NCBI GenBank assembly: GCA_029266335.1
Contig: JAQSXC010000002.1
Location: forward strand, 1 to 64,000
Length of the DNA: 64,000 nucleotides
Source: Eubacterium sp.
Lineage (GTDB): Bacteria > Bacillota > Clostridia > Acetivibrionales > DSM-1351
Reading direction: 5' to 3'
In this document: positions 41,657-51,981 of the stretch, in pieces
How positions within the stretch are numbered: position 1 is the stretch's first letter
How the letters are laid out: every line of letters begins with the position of its first letter
The notes under the pieces: model-generated
What the model was told of the DNA's origin: nothing
Seen by the model: only the letters and a program-made list of their open reading frames with translations
The model's database searches: none
Program-made: the position numbers and the translations under genes

Positions 41657-43510
41657 ATGGCAAATTTATTTCCTGATGATCTGATTGAGGAAATTCGAGT
41701 AAGTAATGATATAGTTGAAGTAATCTCCGAATATGTTAAGTTGGATAAAAAGGGAAAGAATTATTTTGGCAGATGTCCTTTTCACAATGAAAAAACCGCG
41801 TCTTTTTCAGTCGAGCCTGTAAAACAAATATTTAATTGTTTTGGTTGTGGAAAAGGTGGTAATGTAATTCATTTTATAATGGGAATAGAAAATCTCGATT
41901 TCCCTGAAGCATTGAAATTACTGGCGGACAGAGCCAAGATATCATTGCCTGAAAATAATGAAGGTGTTCAGGATGATGAAAAGGCCAGGATGAAAAAAGA
42001 GTTGCTGGCTATAAATGTAGAAGCGGCAAGGTTTTTTCATAACAACCTTATAAATGGTAAAGACAAAGCACCACTGGCGTATTTGCTGAATAGAAAGATA
42101 GACAAGCAGACTATAATCAAGTTTGGTCTGGGCTATGCGATCGACAGCTTTGATGCTCTTTATAAGCAGCTGAAGAGTAAGGGTTACAGTGAAAAGTCCA
42201 TTATAAGCAGCGGGCTGGTTATTTATAAGGAAGAAACAAAGAAAATTTATGATAGATTCAGAGGAAGGGTAATGTTTCCCATATTTGATATAAGGGGGAA
42301 TGTAATTGCCTTTGGCGGGAGAGTAATGGATTCCTCCCAGCCAAAATATATGAATTCTCCTGAAACAGAGGTCTATCATAAAGGTAAGCACTTGTATGCC
42401 ATGAATTTTGCCAAGAACGCCTGTGCCAAGCAGATTATTTTGGCAGAAGGCTATATGGATGTTATATCCTTACACCAAAGTGGAATAATAAATGCAGTTG
42501 CACCACTTGGAACAGCATTAACCGAGAATCAGGGCAAGCTTCTAAAGAAATATACAGAAGAAATAATTCTTTCATTTGACTCGGATAATGCAGGACAGGC
42601 TGCTGCAATTAGAAGCTTGGATTTACTCAATGATATCGGTTGCAATGTCAAGGTTTTAACAATACCGTCAGGAAAGGATCCAGACGAGTTTATTAAGACC
42701 AGGGGTGTTGATGAGTTTAAAAGGATTGTTAATAAGGCTAAAAGTCTTGTTGACTTTAAGCTTAATATTTTAGACAACAAAATAGACACCTCCACAAATG
42801 ACGGAAAAGTCAAGTTTATCGATAATGCTATGGTTATATTAGGTAAAATTGACAATAATGTAGAAAGAGAGCTGTATATAAAAAAATTGTCCAAAGAGCT
42901 GGGTGTAAGTGAACAGTCCATTTATTCCGAGTTATCCAAGAGACAGAATAACAGGGTTAAAAACAGTATTAATCCTGTAAAAAACGTTGGTATTAAGAAA
43001 GGCAGCGTAAATAACAGCACTGACACATATAGCATTAAGAGCAGCAATAAAAGGGAACGCACCAGCGAATACAGTGACGAAAGGCTTATGAAACTGGAGT
43101 TGATGTTGTTGTCCACCATTTGTCTTGAAAATAATATTTATTTTCAGATAAAGGACTCTATAAAACTTGATACCATTAAATCAGGTGAAATCAGACAGGC
43201 TTTCAGTTTTGCACTTGAGCGTATTGAGAACAAATCAGGGGTTTTAGCAGGGGAGATATTAAATAAACTTTCACCGGCACTAGCCGAAAGTTTTGCAAAT
43301 ATAATTCAATCTCAGAGCGTTTTTGAGGATAATAAAAAGGCTGCTCTGGATATTCTTAAAAGAATCAACCTAATAGGGTTGGAAACAAGAAAAAATGAAA
43401 TTATTGAATTAAAAAAGAGATCTGATCTGACAGAAGGAGATGTTGAGTTATTAAATCGGGAATTAAGCAGTATTGTATTGAATATAGCTGTAATGAAGAA
43501 AGGTTTATAA
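41657..43510 (+). CDS. dnaG: DNA primase
   Basis: Zn finger 'CPFHNEKTASFSVEPVKQIFNCFGCGKGG', TOPRIM 'ILAEGYMDVISLHQSG'. Confidence 0.98.
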   Translation: MANLFPDDLIEEIRVSNDIVEVISEYVKLDKKGKNYFGRCPFHNEKTASFSVEPVKQIFNCFGCGKGGNVIHFIMGIENLDFPEALKLLADRAKISLPENNEGVQDDEKARMKKELLAINVEAARFFHNNLINGKDKAPLAYLLNRKIDKQTIIKFGLGYAIDSFDALYKQLKSKGYSEKSIISSGLVIYKEETKKIYDRFRGRVMFPIFDIRGNVIAFGGRVMDSSQPKYMNSPETEVYHKGKHLYAMNFAKNACAKQIILAEGYMDVISLHQSGIINAVAPLGTALTENQGKLLKKYTEEIILSFDSDNAGQAAAIRSLDLLNDIGCNVKVLTIPSGKDPDEFIKTRGVDEFKRIVNKAKSLVDFKLNILDNKIDTSTNDGKVKFIDNAMVILGKIDNNVERELYIKKLSKELGVSEQSIYSELSKRQNNRVKNSINPVKNVGIKKGSVNNSTDTYSIKSSNKRERTSEYSDERLMKLELMLLSTICLENNIYFQIKDSIKLDTIKSGEIRQAFSFALERIENKSGVLAGEILNKLSPALAESFANIIQSQSVFEDNKKAALDILKRINLIGLETRKNEIIELKKRSDLTEGDVELLNRELSSIVLNIAVMKKGL

Positions 43511-43534
43511 AAATCCATGAAGGGAGGGGAACTT

Positions 43535-44614
43535 ATGAAGCATAATCAGGAAACAAGAAAAGCAATACTGAAGGATTTGATAGATAAAGGCAAGTCAAAG
43601 GGAATGCTCACCTATAAGGAAATAATTGATGCTTTTGAGGAAATAGAGCTTGAACCGGAACATATTGAAAAAATCTATGAAACCCTCGAAAATATGGGTA
43701 TTGATGTTATCGGGGATATAGAAGCTGAAATGGAAGAAATTCAGCTGGCTGATGAAGAACTGGACATTAGTATACCTGAAGGTATAAGTATTGACGACCC
43801 TGTTAGAATGTACCTTAAAGAAATTGGTAAAGTACCCCTTTTGACTGCAGATGAAGAAATTGATCTGGCACACAGAATGGAAAATGGTGATATTGAAGCC
43901 AAAAGAAGGCTTGCCGAAGCAAATCTCAGATTGGTTGTAAGTATTGCAAAGAGATATGTTGGAAGAGGTATGCAGTTCCTTGATTTGATACAGGAAGGTA
44001 ATCTGGGTTTGATAAAGGCTGTTGAGAAGTTTGATTACAGAAGAGGCTTCAAATTTAGTACTTATGCGACCTGGTGGATCAGGCAGGCAATAACCAGAGC
44101 AATTGCCGATCAGGCTAGAACTATTCGTATTCCTGTTCATATGGTAGAAACCATAAACAAGCTGATAAGGGTATCCAGACAGCTGCTTCAGGAACTTGGA
44201 AGAGAACCTCAGCCTGATGAGATAGCTAAGGAAATAGGCATGTCTGTAGACAAAGTAAGGGAGATAATGAAAATATCGCAGGAGCCTGTTTCTCTTGAAA
44301 CACCAATAGGTGAAGAAGAAGACAGCCATCTTGGAGATTTCATTCCTGACGATGATGCTCCGGCACCAGCTGAAGCTGCTGCATTTACATTATTGAAAGA
44401 GCAGCTTATTGATGTCCTTGACACTTTGACAGCCCGTGAAGAAAAGGTTCTGAGGCTGAGATTCGGCTTGGATGACGGACGTGCCAGGACTCTGGAGGAG
44501 GTTGGTAAGGAATTTAATGTTACCAGAGAACGTATCCGTCAGATAGAAGCAAAAGCTTTGCGTAAACTGAGACATCCAAGCAGAAGTAAAAAACTTAAGG
44601 ATTATCTGGATTAA
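43535..44614 (+). CDS. rpoD: RNA polymerase primary sigma factor
   Basis: '[49 protein letters not shown]' and sigma 4.2. Confidence 0.99.
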   Translation: MKHNQETRKAILKDLIDKGKSKGMLTYKEIIDAFEEIELEPEHIEKIYETLENMGIDVIGDIEAEMEEIQLADEELDISIPEGISIDDPVRMYLKEIGKVPLLTADEEIDLAHRMENGDIEAKRRLAEANLRLVVSIAKRYVGRGMQFLDLIQEGNLGLIKAVEKFDYRRGFKFSTYATWWIRQAITRAIADQARTIRIPVHMVETINKLIRVSRQLLQELGREPQPDEIAKEIGMSVDKVREIMKISQEPVSLETPIGEEEDSHLGDFIPDDDAPAPAEAAAFTLLKEQLIDVLDTLTAREEKVLRLRFGLDDGRARTLEEVGKEFNVTRERIRQIEAKALRKLRHPSRSKKLKDYLD

Positions 44615-44638
44615 TAATATTAAAATAGAATAGGGTAA

Positions 44639-44665
44639 GAGACTCGAAAAACCGGGTCTTTTTTC
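44639..44665 (+). terminator. Terminator after rpoD
   Basis: AAGAGACTCGaaaaaCCGGGTCTTTTTTC. Confidence 0.6.
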
Positions 44666-44763
44666 TTTATTCCAGGTAATATCTATACAGGAATAAGCCA
44701 TTAAATAAGCTGTTATACGGAGTATGTAATTTTTAGCAAGACTTAGCATGAGGTATTAAATTA

Positions 44764-44889
44764 ATGAAATCAAGAGACAATCTTTCTAAATGGTCAAAAA
44801 ATGGGTATTTTGCTGTTGACCTGCTGCCAGTTCGTAAGTATAATATTATTTGTGCTCAGGACGAAACACTCCTGAAACACACTGAGTAA
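44764..44889 (+). CDS. Possible 41-aa small ORF
   Basis: MKSRDNLSKWSKNGYFAVDLLPVRKYNIICAQDETLLKHTE*; weak gagg upstream; no family recognised. Confidence 0.25.
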   Translation: MKSRDNLSKWSKNGYFAVDLLPVRKYNIICAQDETLLKHTE

Positions 44890-44923
44890 GCGGTATTAAG
44901 CCAATTGCTCAAAATAAAAATAT

Positions 44924-44996
44924 TCCTCAATAGCTCAGTCGGTAGAGCATGCGGCTGTTAACCGCAGGGTCGTAGGTTCAAGTCCTACTTGAGGAG
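44924..44996 (+). tRNA. tRNA-Asn (anticodon GTT)
   Basis: TCCTCAATAGCTCAGTCGGTAGAGCATGCGGCTGTTAACCGCAGGGTCGTAGGTTCAAGTCCTACTTGAGGAG + CCA. Confidence 0.97.
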
Positions 44997-45003
44997 CCAC
45001 AAC

Positions 45004-45077
45004 GGGCCTTTAGCTCAGTTGGTTAGAGCAACCGGCTCATAACCGGTTGGTCCGGGGTTCGAGTCCCTGAAGGCCCA
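45004..45077 (+). tRNA. tRNA-Met (anticodon CAT)
   Basis: GGGCCTTTAGCTCAGTTGGTTAGAGCAACCGGCTCATAACCGGTTGGTCCGGGGTTCGAGTCCCTGAAGGCCCA + CCA; tRNA-Ile2 not formally excluded. Confidence 0.93.
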
Positions 45078-45082
45078 CCAAC

Positions 45083-45117
45083 AAAAAAGAACACTCATTT
45101 GAGTGTTCTTTTTTTGT
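45083..45117 (+). terminator. Terminator after tRNA pair
   Basis: AAAAAAGAACACTCAtttGAGTGTTCTTTTTTT. Confidence 0.9.
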
Positions 45118-45284
45118 TGGTGGGCCTTTCCACGCTGCCGCTCGGATAGGGTTTGACCATAAACTTGCTTTTCATGATGTTTTTAGGTAAATGGGAAACA
45201 ATAAATAGAATTTTTTTCCGGGTTGTAGTATAATGGCAATTATTGATACATACTCTTCTATTTACCATTCGGAGGAATTTACTT

Positions 45285-46397
45285 ATGCGACATATATATA
45301 TTACGGCGCAAAGTTGTGTTGCAGGAATGCTTTTGACAGAGGATATTTGTACTGAGGCTGGTGCCTGTCTGATTCCTAAAGGTACGCTTGTTACCGAGGA
45401 TCTCGAGAAAAAAGTCAAACGATTTAGACTAAAGCCCATTCAGGTTGAAATATATGATGATAATCTCGTCGTAGAGGAAATAAAGGGCTTTGAAAAAAAC
45501 ATCACAAAAAGAGAAATGTCGCCTGAACTTACTCAATCTTATAGTGAAGCCAAGCAGGAGGTAAAAGAGGTTCTGGATGCCATAAATTCAGGGAAAAGTC
45601 TGGATAGCAGAAATGTTGACAATGCATTGGTAAATATAAGGAAAAATGTACACGATTCCTTTGATGTTTTAAAATGTATTGATTCAATCCGTACCGTTGA
45701 CGAATATACATATGCCCATTGTGTGAATGTATCTCTACTTGCTATGACTCTTGCAAGGTGGTTGGGTTTGGACAGCAAGGTGGTCGAAGAAATCGCCAAA
45801 GCCGGCCTTCTCCACGATGTGGGAAAAGCTAAGGTTGATACCGGTATATTGAACAAGAAGGGTAGTCTTTTACCCGAAGAATATGAAGAAATCAAGAATC
45901 ATACAACATATGGCTACCGTATGGTGGAGAATATGCATGATATCAGTAAAGGGATTAAGATGGGGGTACTGATGCATCATGAACGGAATGATGGCTCAGG
46001 GTATCCTCTGGGAGCAAAAGGTGATCAGATTCACCAATATGCAAAAGTGCTGGCAATAGCTGATGTATACGATGCAATGACCTCTGACAAGGTATATTCA
46101 AAGAGGAGATCGGTATTTGAAGTTTTAAGATATATGCAGGAAGAGATGGTGAATCTTCTGGATCGGATAATGTTGAACGTATTTATTGAAAGGATTGTCT
46201 GCCATTATATAGGAGATTTTGTCATGCTAAATACCGGTGAAATCGGAGAATTAATGCATGTCAATCCATTATATCCTCTAAAACCCATAGTAAAGATACA
46301 GAATGTTTTCGTGGATCTGTTTTACGAAAAGGATGTGGAACTGAGCGAATTATTGTGGGATTACAGCAAATATATGTATATTGATAACGAGAGATAG
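45285..46397 (+). CDS. HD-GYP domain protein (putative c-di-GMP phosphodiesterase)
   Basis: 'GLLHDVGKAKVDTGILNKKGSLLPEEYEEIKNHTTYGYRMV...HHERNDGSGYPLGAKGDQIHQYAKVLAIADVYDAMTSD'. Confidence 0.94.
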   Translation: MRHIYITAQSCVAGMLLTEDICTEAGACLIPKGTLVTEDLEKKVKRFRLKPIQVEIYDDNLVVEEIKGFEKNITKREMSPELTQSYSEAKQEVKEVLDAINSGKSLDSRNVDNALVNIRKNVHDSFDVLKCIDSIRTVDEYTYAHCVNVSLLAMTLARWLGLDSKVVEEIAKAGLLHDVGKAKVDTGILNKKGSLLPEEYEEIKNHTTYGYRMVENMHDISKGIKMGVLMHHERNDGSGYPLGAKGDQIHQYAKVLAIADVYDAMTSDKVYSKRRSVFEVLRYMQEEMVNLLDRIMLNVFIERIVCHYIGDFVMLNTGEIGELMHVNPLYPLKPIVKIQNVFVDLFYEKDVELSELLWDYSKYMYIDNER

Positions 46398-46498
46398 CCG
46401 TTTTGCATGGTTATGCAAAAGCAGTGCTTCCTCCGTATTTGAGTATCACATCTCATTAAGATGAGCCACAATTGCCGAAAATGGTAAATGTGGCCGTT

Positions 46499-46672
46499 TT
46501 ATTTGATTTTTCTCATATAATCCATGCTAAGCTCTTCATCCTGAATATCTGTACTTGTCTTATTAACGGCAGAAATGTTGGGATTTATCCCTAGAATATC
46601 TCTGCCAAGCATATTGCTTGAAATTGGTTTCTCTATGTCGCTTACTTTATTTGTCTTTTTATATGGAGACAT
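46499..46672 (-). CDS. Small 57-aa protein of unknown function
   Basis: MSPYKKTNKVSDIEKPISSNMLGRDILGINPNISAVNKTSTDIQDEELSMDYMRKIK with GGAAGG RBS. Confidence 0.5.
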   Translation of the reverse strand: MSPYKKTNKVSDIEKPISSNMLGRDILGINPNISAVNKTSTDIQDEELSMDYMRKIK

Positions 46673-46778
46673 TTCTCTGAATACCTTCCTTTTTAGTTGA
46701 TAATTCATTAATATTATGTGTATAATTTACTTTGGCAATACAACAATTGATAAAAAAGTTTTTAATACGGAGGCAATA

Positions 46779-47471
46779 TTGAACTTGGAGCTTAAAGGAA
46801 GATTAAAACTTATTGCTGATAAAGTTCCGGAGTGTAATACAGCAGCTGATATCGGAACCGATCATGCATATCTTCCCATTTACCTTGTTAAACAGGGAAG
46901 ATGCCAAAGGGCTGTTGCATCAGATGTAAGGATGGGGCCGGTTCAGGTGGCAGATAGAAACATTACAAAATATAAACTTAATGAACACATCGAAACTCGT
47001 TTGGGAAGCGGACTTGAAACCTTGAAAAATGGTGAGGCTGATTCTATAATAATTGCCGGGATGGGCGGAACACTTGTTTCAGAATTATTAGAGGCAGATA
47101 CAGAGAAAGCTCTAAGTGCAAAAGCTTTGATTTTGCAGCCCATGAATGATCTTGATATTGTCCGAAAGTGGCTCTATGACCATAAATTTGATATATATGA
47201 CGAGGAACTTGCCGCAGAAGGAAATAAAATATATTGTGTATTAGCTGCCAGATATGATGGTATGGATAAGAAATACCAGGAATTCCAATTACATGTGGGT
47301 GGAAAATTGATTAACAATCGGGATCCGTTGCTTTTAGCATATTGTGAAATGAAGGTCCGGCAAATAAACCGTGTACTAGGGCAACTTGAGGATATGGAGG
47401 ATAATGTACGCTTGTTTGATTATTATAATAGTCTTAAAAAGGATTATGTGAAGTTAATAAGTGAACTATAG
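46779..47471 (+). CDS. trmK: tRNA (adenine(22)-N(1))-methyltransferase
   Basis: 'LKLIADKVPECNTAADIGTDHAYLPIYLVKQGRCQRAVASDV', 'IAGMGGTLVSELL'; TTG start behind GGAGG. Confidence 0.93.
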   Translation: MNLELKGRLKLIADKVPECNTAADIGTDHAYLPIYLVKQGRCQRAVASDVRMGPVQVADRNITKYKLNEHIETRLGSGLETLKNGEADSIIIAGMGGTLVSELLEADTEKALSAKALILQPMNDLDIVRKWLYDHKFDIYDEELAAEGNKIYCVLAARYDGMDKKYQEFQLHVGGKLINNRDPLLLAYCEMKVRQINRVLGQLEDMEDNVRLFDYYNSLKKDYVKLISEL

Positions 47472-47553
47472 TACATTAACATACGATAAATAATATTATG
47501 AAATCGGTATAAATATAAAAAAGGCTATTGTACTGACAAGGAGCAGGAAGCTT

Positions 47554-48348
47554 ATGAATGTAGGACAGATACTGAGTTTTTTTAATGAAATAGCACCCTG
47601 GGGTTATGCTGAAAGCTGGGATAACGTCGGATTGATGGTAGGAAGCCGGCAGATCCGGGTTACAAAAATTCTGTTGTGCATGGATGTAACCTCAGCAGTC
47701 ATAGATGAAGCTATAAGCTGTGGTGCTGAACTTATAGTATCCCATCATCCATTTCTGTTTTCAAAGCTTAACAGACTGGATTTTGACACAATGAAAGGGC
47801 ATCAGATACAAACACTGGTCCAAAACAATATTAGTGTAATAAGTGCCCACACAAATCTTGATGTGGCGGTTGGCGGAGTTAACGATACTCTTGCCGAAAC
47901 TTTGGGACTTTCAGGGTGTAGCCGGCTTAAATCTTATATTCCCGAAGGTTATGATTCCGATCTGGGTCTTGGTAAATTAGGTATAACTTCAGGTGAAATA
48001 ACTTTTAATGATTTTATTTCGGATATAAAGAAAAAGCTGAATATATCAAGCTTGAGAATTATTGGTAATGTGCCTGAAAAGGTCAGGCATGTGGCAGTGT
48101 TTTGCGGAAGTTTTGATGTGGACCTTTTTTATCTGAAGAAATTGCAGCAGGATGTTATTGTGACCGGTGACATAAAATATCACACTGCATTGGATGCCAG
48201 GGAGATGGGACTGTGCATTGTTGATGTTGGTCATTTTGCATCTGAACAAATAATTCTGAACAAACTTCAAGATCAGATTAAAGACAGGTTTAAAAATATT
48301 GAAGTAATCTGCAGTAAAATGGAAAACGATCCATTTATTTTTTCTTGA
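47554..48348 (+). CDS. Nif3-like dinuclear metal centre hexameric protein
   Basis: 'ESWDNVGLMVG', 'ELIVSHHPFLFSKL', 'SAHTNLDVAVGGVNDTLAE'. Confidence 0.95.
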   Translation: MNVGQILSFFNEIAPWGYAESWDNVGLMVGSRQIRVTKILLCMDVTSAVIDEAISCGAELIVSHHPFLFSKLNRLDFDTMKGHQIQTLVQNNISVISAHTNLDVAVGGVNDTLAETLGLSGCSRLKSYIPEGYDSDLGLGKLGITSGEITFNDFISDIKKKLNISSLRIIGNVPEKVRHVAVFCGSFDVDLFYLKKLQQDVIVTGDIKYHTALDAREMGLCIVDVGHFASEQIILNKLQDQIKDRFKNIEVICSKMENDPFIFS

Positions 48349-48434
48349 CATATGTAGTGCCAGCTTCTATAATAAATAATTCAGGGGATCGGAATTACTA
48401 TAATACCTGTACCTTGAACACAATTAAAAAAATA

Positions 48435-48778
48435 AATGAGTAAGCCAGATGATCGCAGGTACAGCCTGAAAAGGCGTAAATGAGGAAAGTCCGGGCTCCA
48501 GAGGGCAATGGTGCCGGGTAACTCCCGGTGAAGGTGACTTTAAGGAAAGTGCAACAGAGATATACCGCCTGATCAGTCAGGTAAGGGTGGAAAGGTGAGG
48601 TAAGAGCTCACCAGCGGCATGGCGACTTGCCGGCTATGTAAACCCCACCTGGAGCAACGCCGTGGAGGGACGCAATGACTGCCCGTCAGTCCCGGGGAGG
48701 TGGCTTGAGCATTGCAGAAATGCAGTGCCTAGATAGATGATCATCAAATACAGAACCCGGCTTATAGACTTACTCATT
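48435..48778 (+). ncRNA. rnpB: RNase P RNA
   Basis: 'GAGGAAAGTCCGGGCTCC' core, 'ACAGAGATATACCGCC', closing AATGAGTAAG/CTTACTCATT helix. Confidence 0.96.
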
Positions 48779-48784
48779 TTAAAC

Positions 48785-48817
48785 ATCAGAAACACCCGCT
48801 TAATCGGCGGGTGTTTT
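48785..48817 (+). terminator. rnpB terminator
   Basis: AAACACCCGCttaatcGGCGGGTGTTTTT. Confidence 0.85.
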
Positions 48818-49067
48818 TGCTATGCGATAGTCATGTTTCGTAAACAATCTGTGTATGCGCCAAAAGGAATGTTTCGATTTCCGGCATCAATTGAAACATA
48901 TTTTGAAAGATGCGCAGGTGGGCGTTTGTATGAATACCAAAAAGCATTGGGAATAAAACTGAAGATTAAGTCAGTTGATGTGTCTCCCCTTAGCGAAAAT
49001 ATTGTAAAGCCCGTTGTGTTTACGTTTGACATAGTGGATTAATAACACACTTGCCGAATATGCATAA

Positions 49068-49244
49068 TACCGTTTAGAGCCACTAAAGGCTTTGCTGCTT
49101 GGTTATGTAGTTTTTCTGCGTTTCAGTATTCGTTCTAAGCGTCAAACAATCAAAGAGGTAGCTGTAAACGCCGCGTATCAGTGGTATACATGCTATGGAA
49201 GAATAGTCTATCCCCTTTACTTTTTCGCTTGTTTGTGTCAATAA
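49068..49244 (+). pseudogene. IS1182-like (DUF772) transposase N-terminal fragment
   Basis: YRLEPLKALLLGYVVFLRFSIRSKRQTIKEVAVNAAYQWYTCYGRIVYPLYFFACLCQ*, resembles 'LLGYLFGIRSERRLEEEIQLNIAYRWFLGL' of DUF772; no plausible start. Confidence 0.55.
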
Positions 49245-49325
49245 TTGAAGTTCTTGAAGAAATTTATAACGAAATTGTAATGGCTTCTTAATTTTTAGCA
49301 AACCAAACAGCCATAAGTCAACAAT

Positions 49326-49357
49326 CTGAAACACCCGCTTAAAAGGCGGGTGTTTTG
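49326..49357 (+). terminator. Second hairpin nearly identical to rnpB terminator
   Basis: GAAACACCCGCttaaaaGGCGGGTGTTTT. Confidence 0.8.
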
Positions 49358-49617
49358 TCATAAATAAATAGAATTATTGGTAGAAATAAAAGCAAATTGA
49401 AATTAATTATGTAAATTTAGTAAACTTATAGAAAATATTGTTTAAGAATAAAAAAATAGTGGTATCTTTTGAATATTATAGGCATTTTGTTTATTTTTTC
49501 TAGAATTTAACTGAAAAAATAACAATATCAAGATATTATCATTTAAATCTTTACACTAAGCAATTTTCTAATATTACATGCAGTATAAATACAATAATTC
49601 ATGTGAGGGATTAGGCT

Positions 49618-51810
49618 ATGTTAAGACTAAAGGACACGGTAGATGAAAAGACATTGTCAATTATTCAGAGAATGTTAATGCAGTTCCTGCATAGTTCCAC
49701 AGCTTTATATGAGGCTGATGGGTCATGTGTTTATAACATTTTCGAAGGGGAATATTGTAATTTTTTAATTGACGGAAGTAATGCAGAAGTTGCAGAAAAT
49801 GAAGGCAGGAACTCTTGCAATTGTATATGCCGGAAAGATAGCTGGCGTATATCAAAAGAATCCATGGAAAAAAGAGAACCGGTGGAAAGAGAATGCTCTG
49901 GTGGTATCAGAATATATGCTGTTCCAATAATGTATAACGAACAGGTAATAGGGAGTATTAATGCCGGAATAACAAATCCTCCGTTGGGAAGAAGAAAACT
50001 TGAACAAATTGCTCAGAACTATGGTACAAATACAAATGAAATACTTTACCATGCATATTCCTGTAAAAGACTTACCAATGAGGAAATTGAAATTGCAAGA
50101 TTGCAGTTAAGAATGTCAGCATTACTCATATCTTCCTTATATGAGGCCAAAATCAAACAGCTTGAAGCAGAAAATGAATTGAGGAAGAAGTCCAAACAAC
50201 TGAAGGCTATTATTAAAAACGTCTCAAGCGGTATTTATACTATTAATTTGGACAATTCGGTAAATTTATTAAATGCAGCTGCCTCAAGATTTTTATATAA
50301 GCCATCTGATTATGTTACATTTGGAGATACCTTTAATTATACCTCATATTTTGATATTGAGGGCAGAGAGGTTTTACTTGAACAAATGCCGGGGTATAGG
50401 GCATTGAAGGGTGAAAAAGTCAGGGAGATGTTTTTGACAGCAAAGAGGCCTGATGGAATAATGCACTATAGCATAAATTCAACGCCTATATTTGATGAAT
50501 ACGGAAATATTTCTTATGCACTGGTGTGCAGTAATGATATAACAGGACTTGTCAACAGTGAAAGGAGTATTACAGAGCAGAAGGAACAGCTGGAAATAAT
50601 AATCGAGAATATCTCTGATGCTCTGACCATATCTGATTCTACAGGAAGACTTATCAGAATAAATAATGCAGCGAAAAATATGTTTTATAATATTGATAAT
50701 TATGAATATATTGGAGAGACCTTTTCTACGACCAAATATCTTGATTTGGATGGAAATGAAATTCCTTTATGCAATATGCCCGCTTCAAAAGCAATACGGG
50801 GTGAGACAGTAAAAAACGAAAGAATACATGCAAAGCGTCCGGATAAGGAATTCTATATTGATATCAATGCCAAACCTGTATTTGATAACAATGGTAATGT
50901 GCTTTTAATGGTTTCATGCTGCAGAGATATAACCAAACAGGTACTTCAGGAAACGGAAATAAAACAGCATCAGGAAGCAGTTTTAAAAGCAGAAAGAGAA
51001 AAAAGTGAAGCTTTGGCAAATGCAATAAAAATGAAGGACGAATTTTTATCCATAGTTTCTCATGAATTCAAAACTCCTCTTACAGTTATCAATTCAGCAA
51101 TACAGGCAATGGAGCTTATATGTAGAAATGAGCTGACAGACAAGTCCAAAAGCTTTCTTAATAAAATACGGCAGAATTCATTCAGGCAGCTGCGGCTGGT
51201 AAACAATCTGTTGGATATAACCAGAATAAATGCAGGTAAAATCAAAATCAATAAAAAGAATATTGATATAGTTTTTATTTCAAAGGCAATAACCGAAACA
51301 GTATATTTATATGCATCAAACAAAGGTATAAAGCTGACTTTTGATTCTTCCTTAAGTAAAAAAATTATTGGGATTGATGAAGAAAAGTTTGAACGGATAC
51401 TTCTTAACCTTTTATCAAATGCAATAAAATTTACACCTGAAGGTAAATCCATCCTTGTAACTTTAAGAACCAGAAAGGGCAAAATATGCATTCAGGTAAA
51501 GGACTCGGGTCTGGGAATACCTAAAGGCAAAATGGAGCTTATTTTCGAAAGGTTTGGACAGGTTGACAGTTCCTTGTCCAGACAGGCAGAAGGTACGGGG
51601 ATAGGCCTGTCTCTTGTTAAGTTAATGACTGAAGCTCTGGGAGGAACCATAGAATTGAAGAGCAGGGTGGGAAAGGGAAGTACATTTACAATACTCTTAC
51701 CGGCAGAAAAAGTAAGCGATAGTGAATCTGCAACCGATTTGATTGAGATTAATGATAAAAGACTGATTCAGGCAACAGCAGTTGAATTTTCAGACATTTA
51801 CCTGGGATAG
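49618..51810 (+). CDS. Sensor histidine kinase with N-terminal PocR-like domain and PAS domains
   Basis: 'CSGGIRIYAVPIMYNEQVIGSINAGI' PocR-like; two PAS repeats; 'SHEFKTPLTVINSAIQ', 'LLSNAIKFTPEG', 'GTGIGLSLVKLMTEALGG'. Confidence 0.92.
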   Translation: MLRLKDTVDEKTLSIIQRMLMQFLHSSTALYEADGSCVYNIFEGEYCNFLIDGSNAEVAENEGRNSCNCICRKDSWRISKESMEKREPVERECSGGIRIYAVPIMYNEQVIGSINAGITNPPLGRRKLEQIAQNYGTNTNEILYHAYSCKRLTNEEIEIARLQLRMSALLISSLYEAKIKQLEAENELRKKSKQLKAIIKNVSSGIYTINLDNSVNLLNAAASRFLYKPSDYVTFGDTFNYTSYFDIEGREVLLEQMPGYRALKGEKVREMFLTAKRPDGIMHYSINSTPIFDEYGNISYALVCSNDITGLVNSERSITEQKEQLEIIIENISDALTISDSTGRLIRINNAAKNMFYNIDNYEYIGETFSTTKYLDLDGNEIPLCNMPASKAIRGETVKNERIHAKRPDKEFYIDINAKPVFDNNGNVLLMVSCCRDITKQVLQETEIKQHQEAVLKAEREKSEALANAIKMKDEFLSIVSHEFKTPLTVINSAIQAMELICRNELTDKSKSFLNKIRQNSFRQLRLVNNLLDITRINAGKIKINKKNIDIVFISKAITETVYLYASNKGIKLTFDSSLSKKIIGIDEEKFERILLNLLSNAIKFTPEGKSILVTLRTRKGKICIQVKDSGLGIPKGKMELIFERFGQVDSSLSRQAEGTGIGLSLVKLMTEALGGTIELKSRVGKGSTFTILLPAEKVSDSESATDLIEINDKRLIQATAVEFSDIYLG

Positions 51811-51871
51811 CTTTGTGTGTAAATTAAGCTTCTTTACATTATAAATCATAAACAATACATACTATAAATAT

Positions 51872-51898
51872 ATCGCACTCTTTTAGTGCGATTTTTTT
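51872..51898 (+). terminator. Terminator after histidine kinase
   Basis: ATCGCACTcttttAGTGCGATTTTTTT. Confidence 0.85.
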
Positions 51899-51981
51899 AA
51901 AAATGACATTTTAGATTATTGTGAAATACTTTAAACAATAATTTCAACTTTAAGGATTACAGGTATATAATTGTACAATCA

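Noticed and set aside
45095-45439. 114-aa minus ORF
   Set aside because: Overlaps the tRNA terminator and the start of the HD-GYP gene antisense; no RBS or domain.
48737-49042. 101-aa plus ORF beginning inside rnpB
   Set aside because: Start lies within RNase P RNA and runs through its terminator; only the part after 48833 could be a fragment, and it lacks an RBS.
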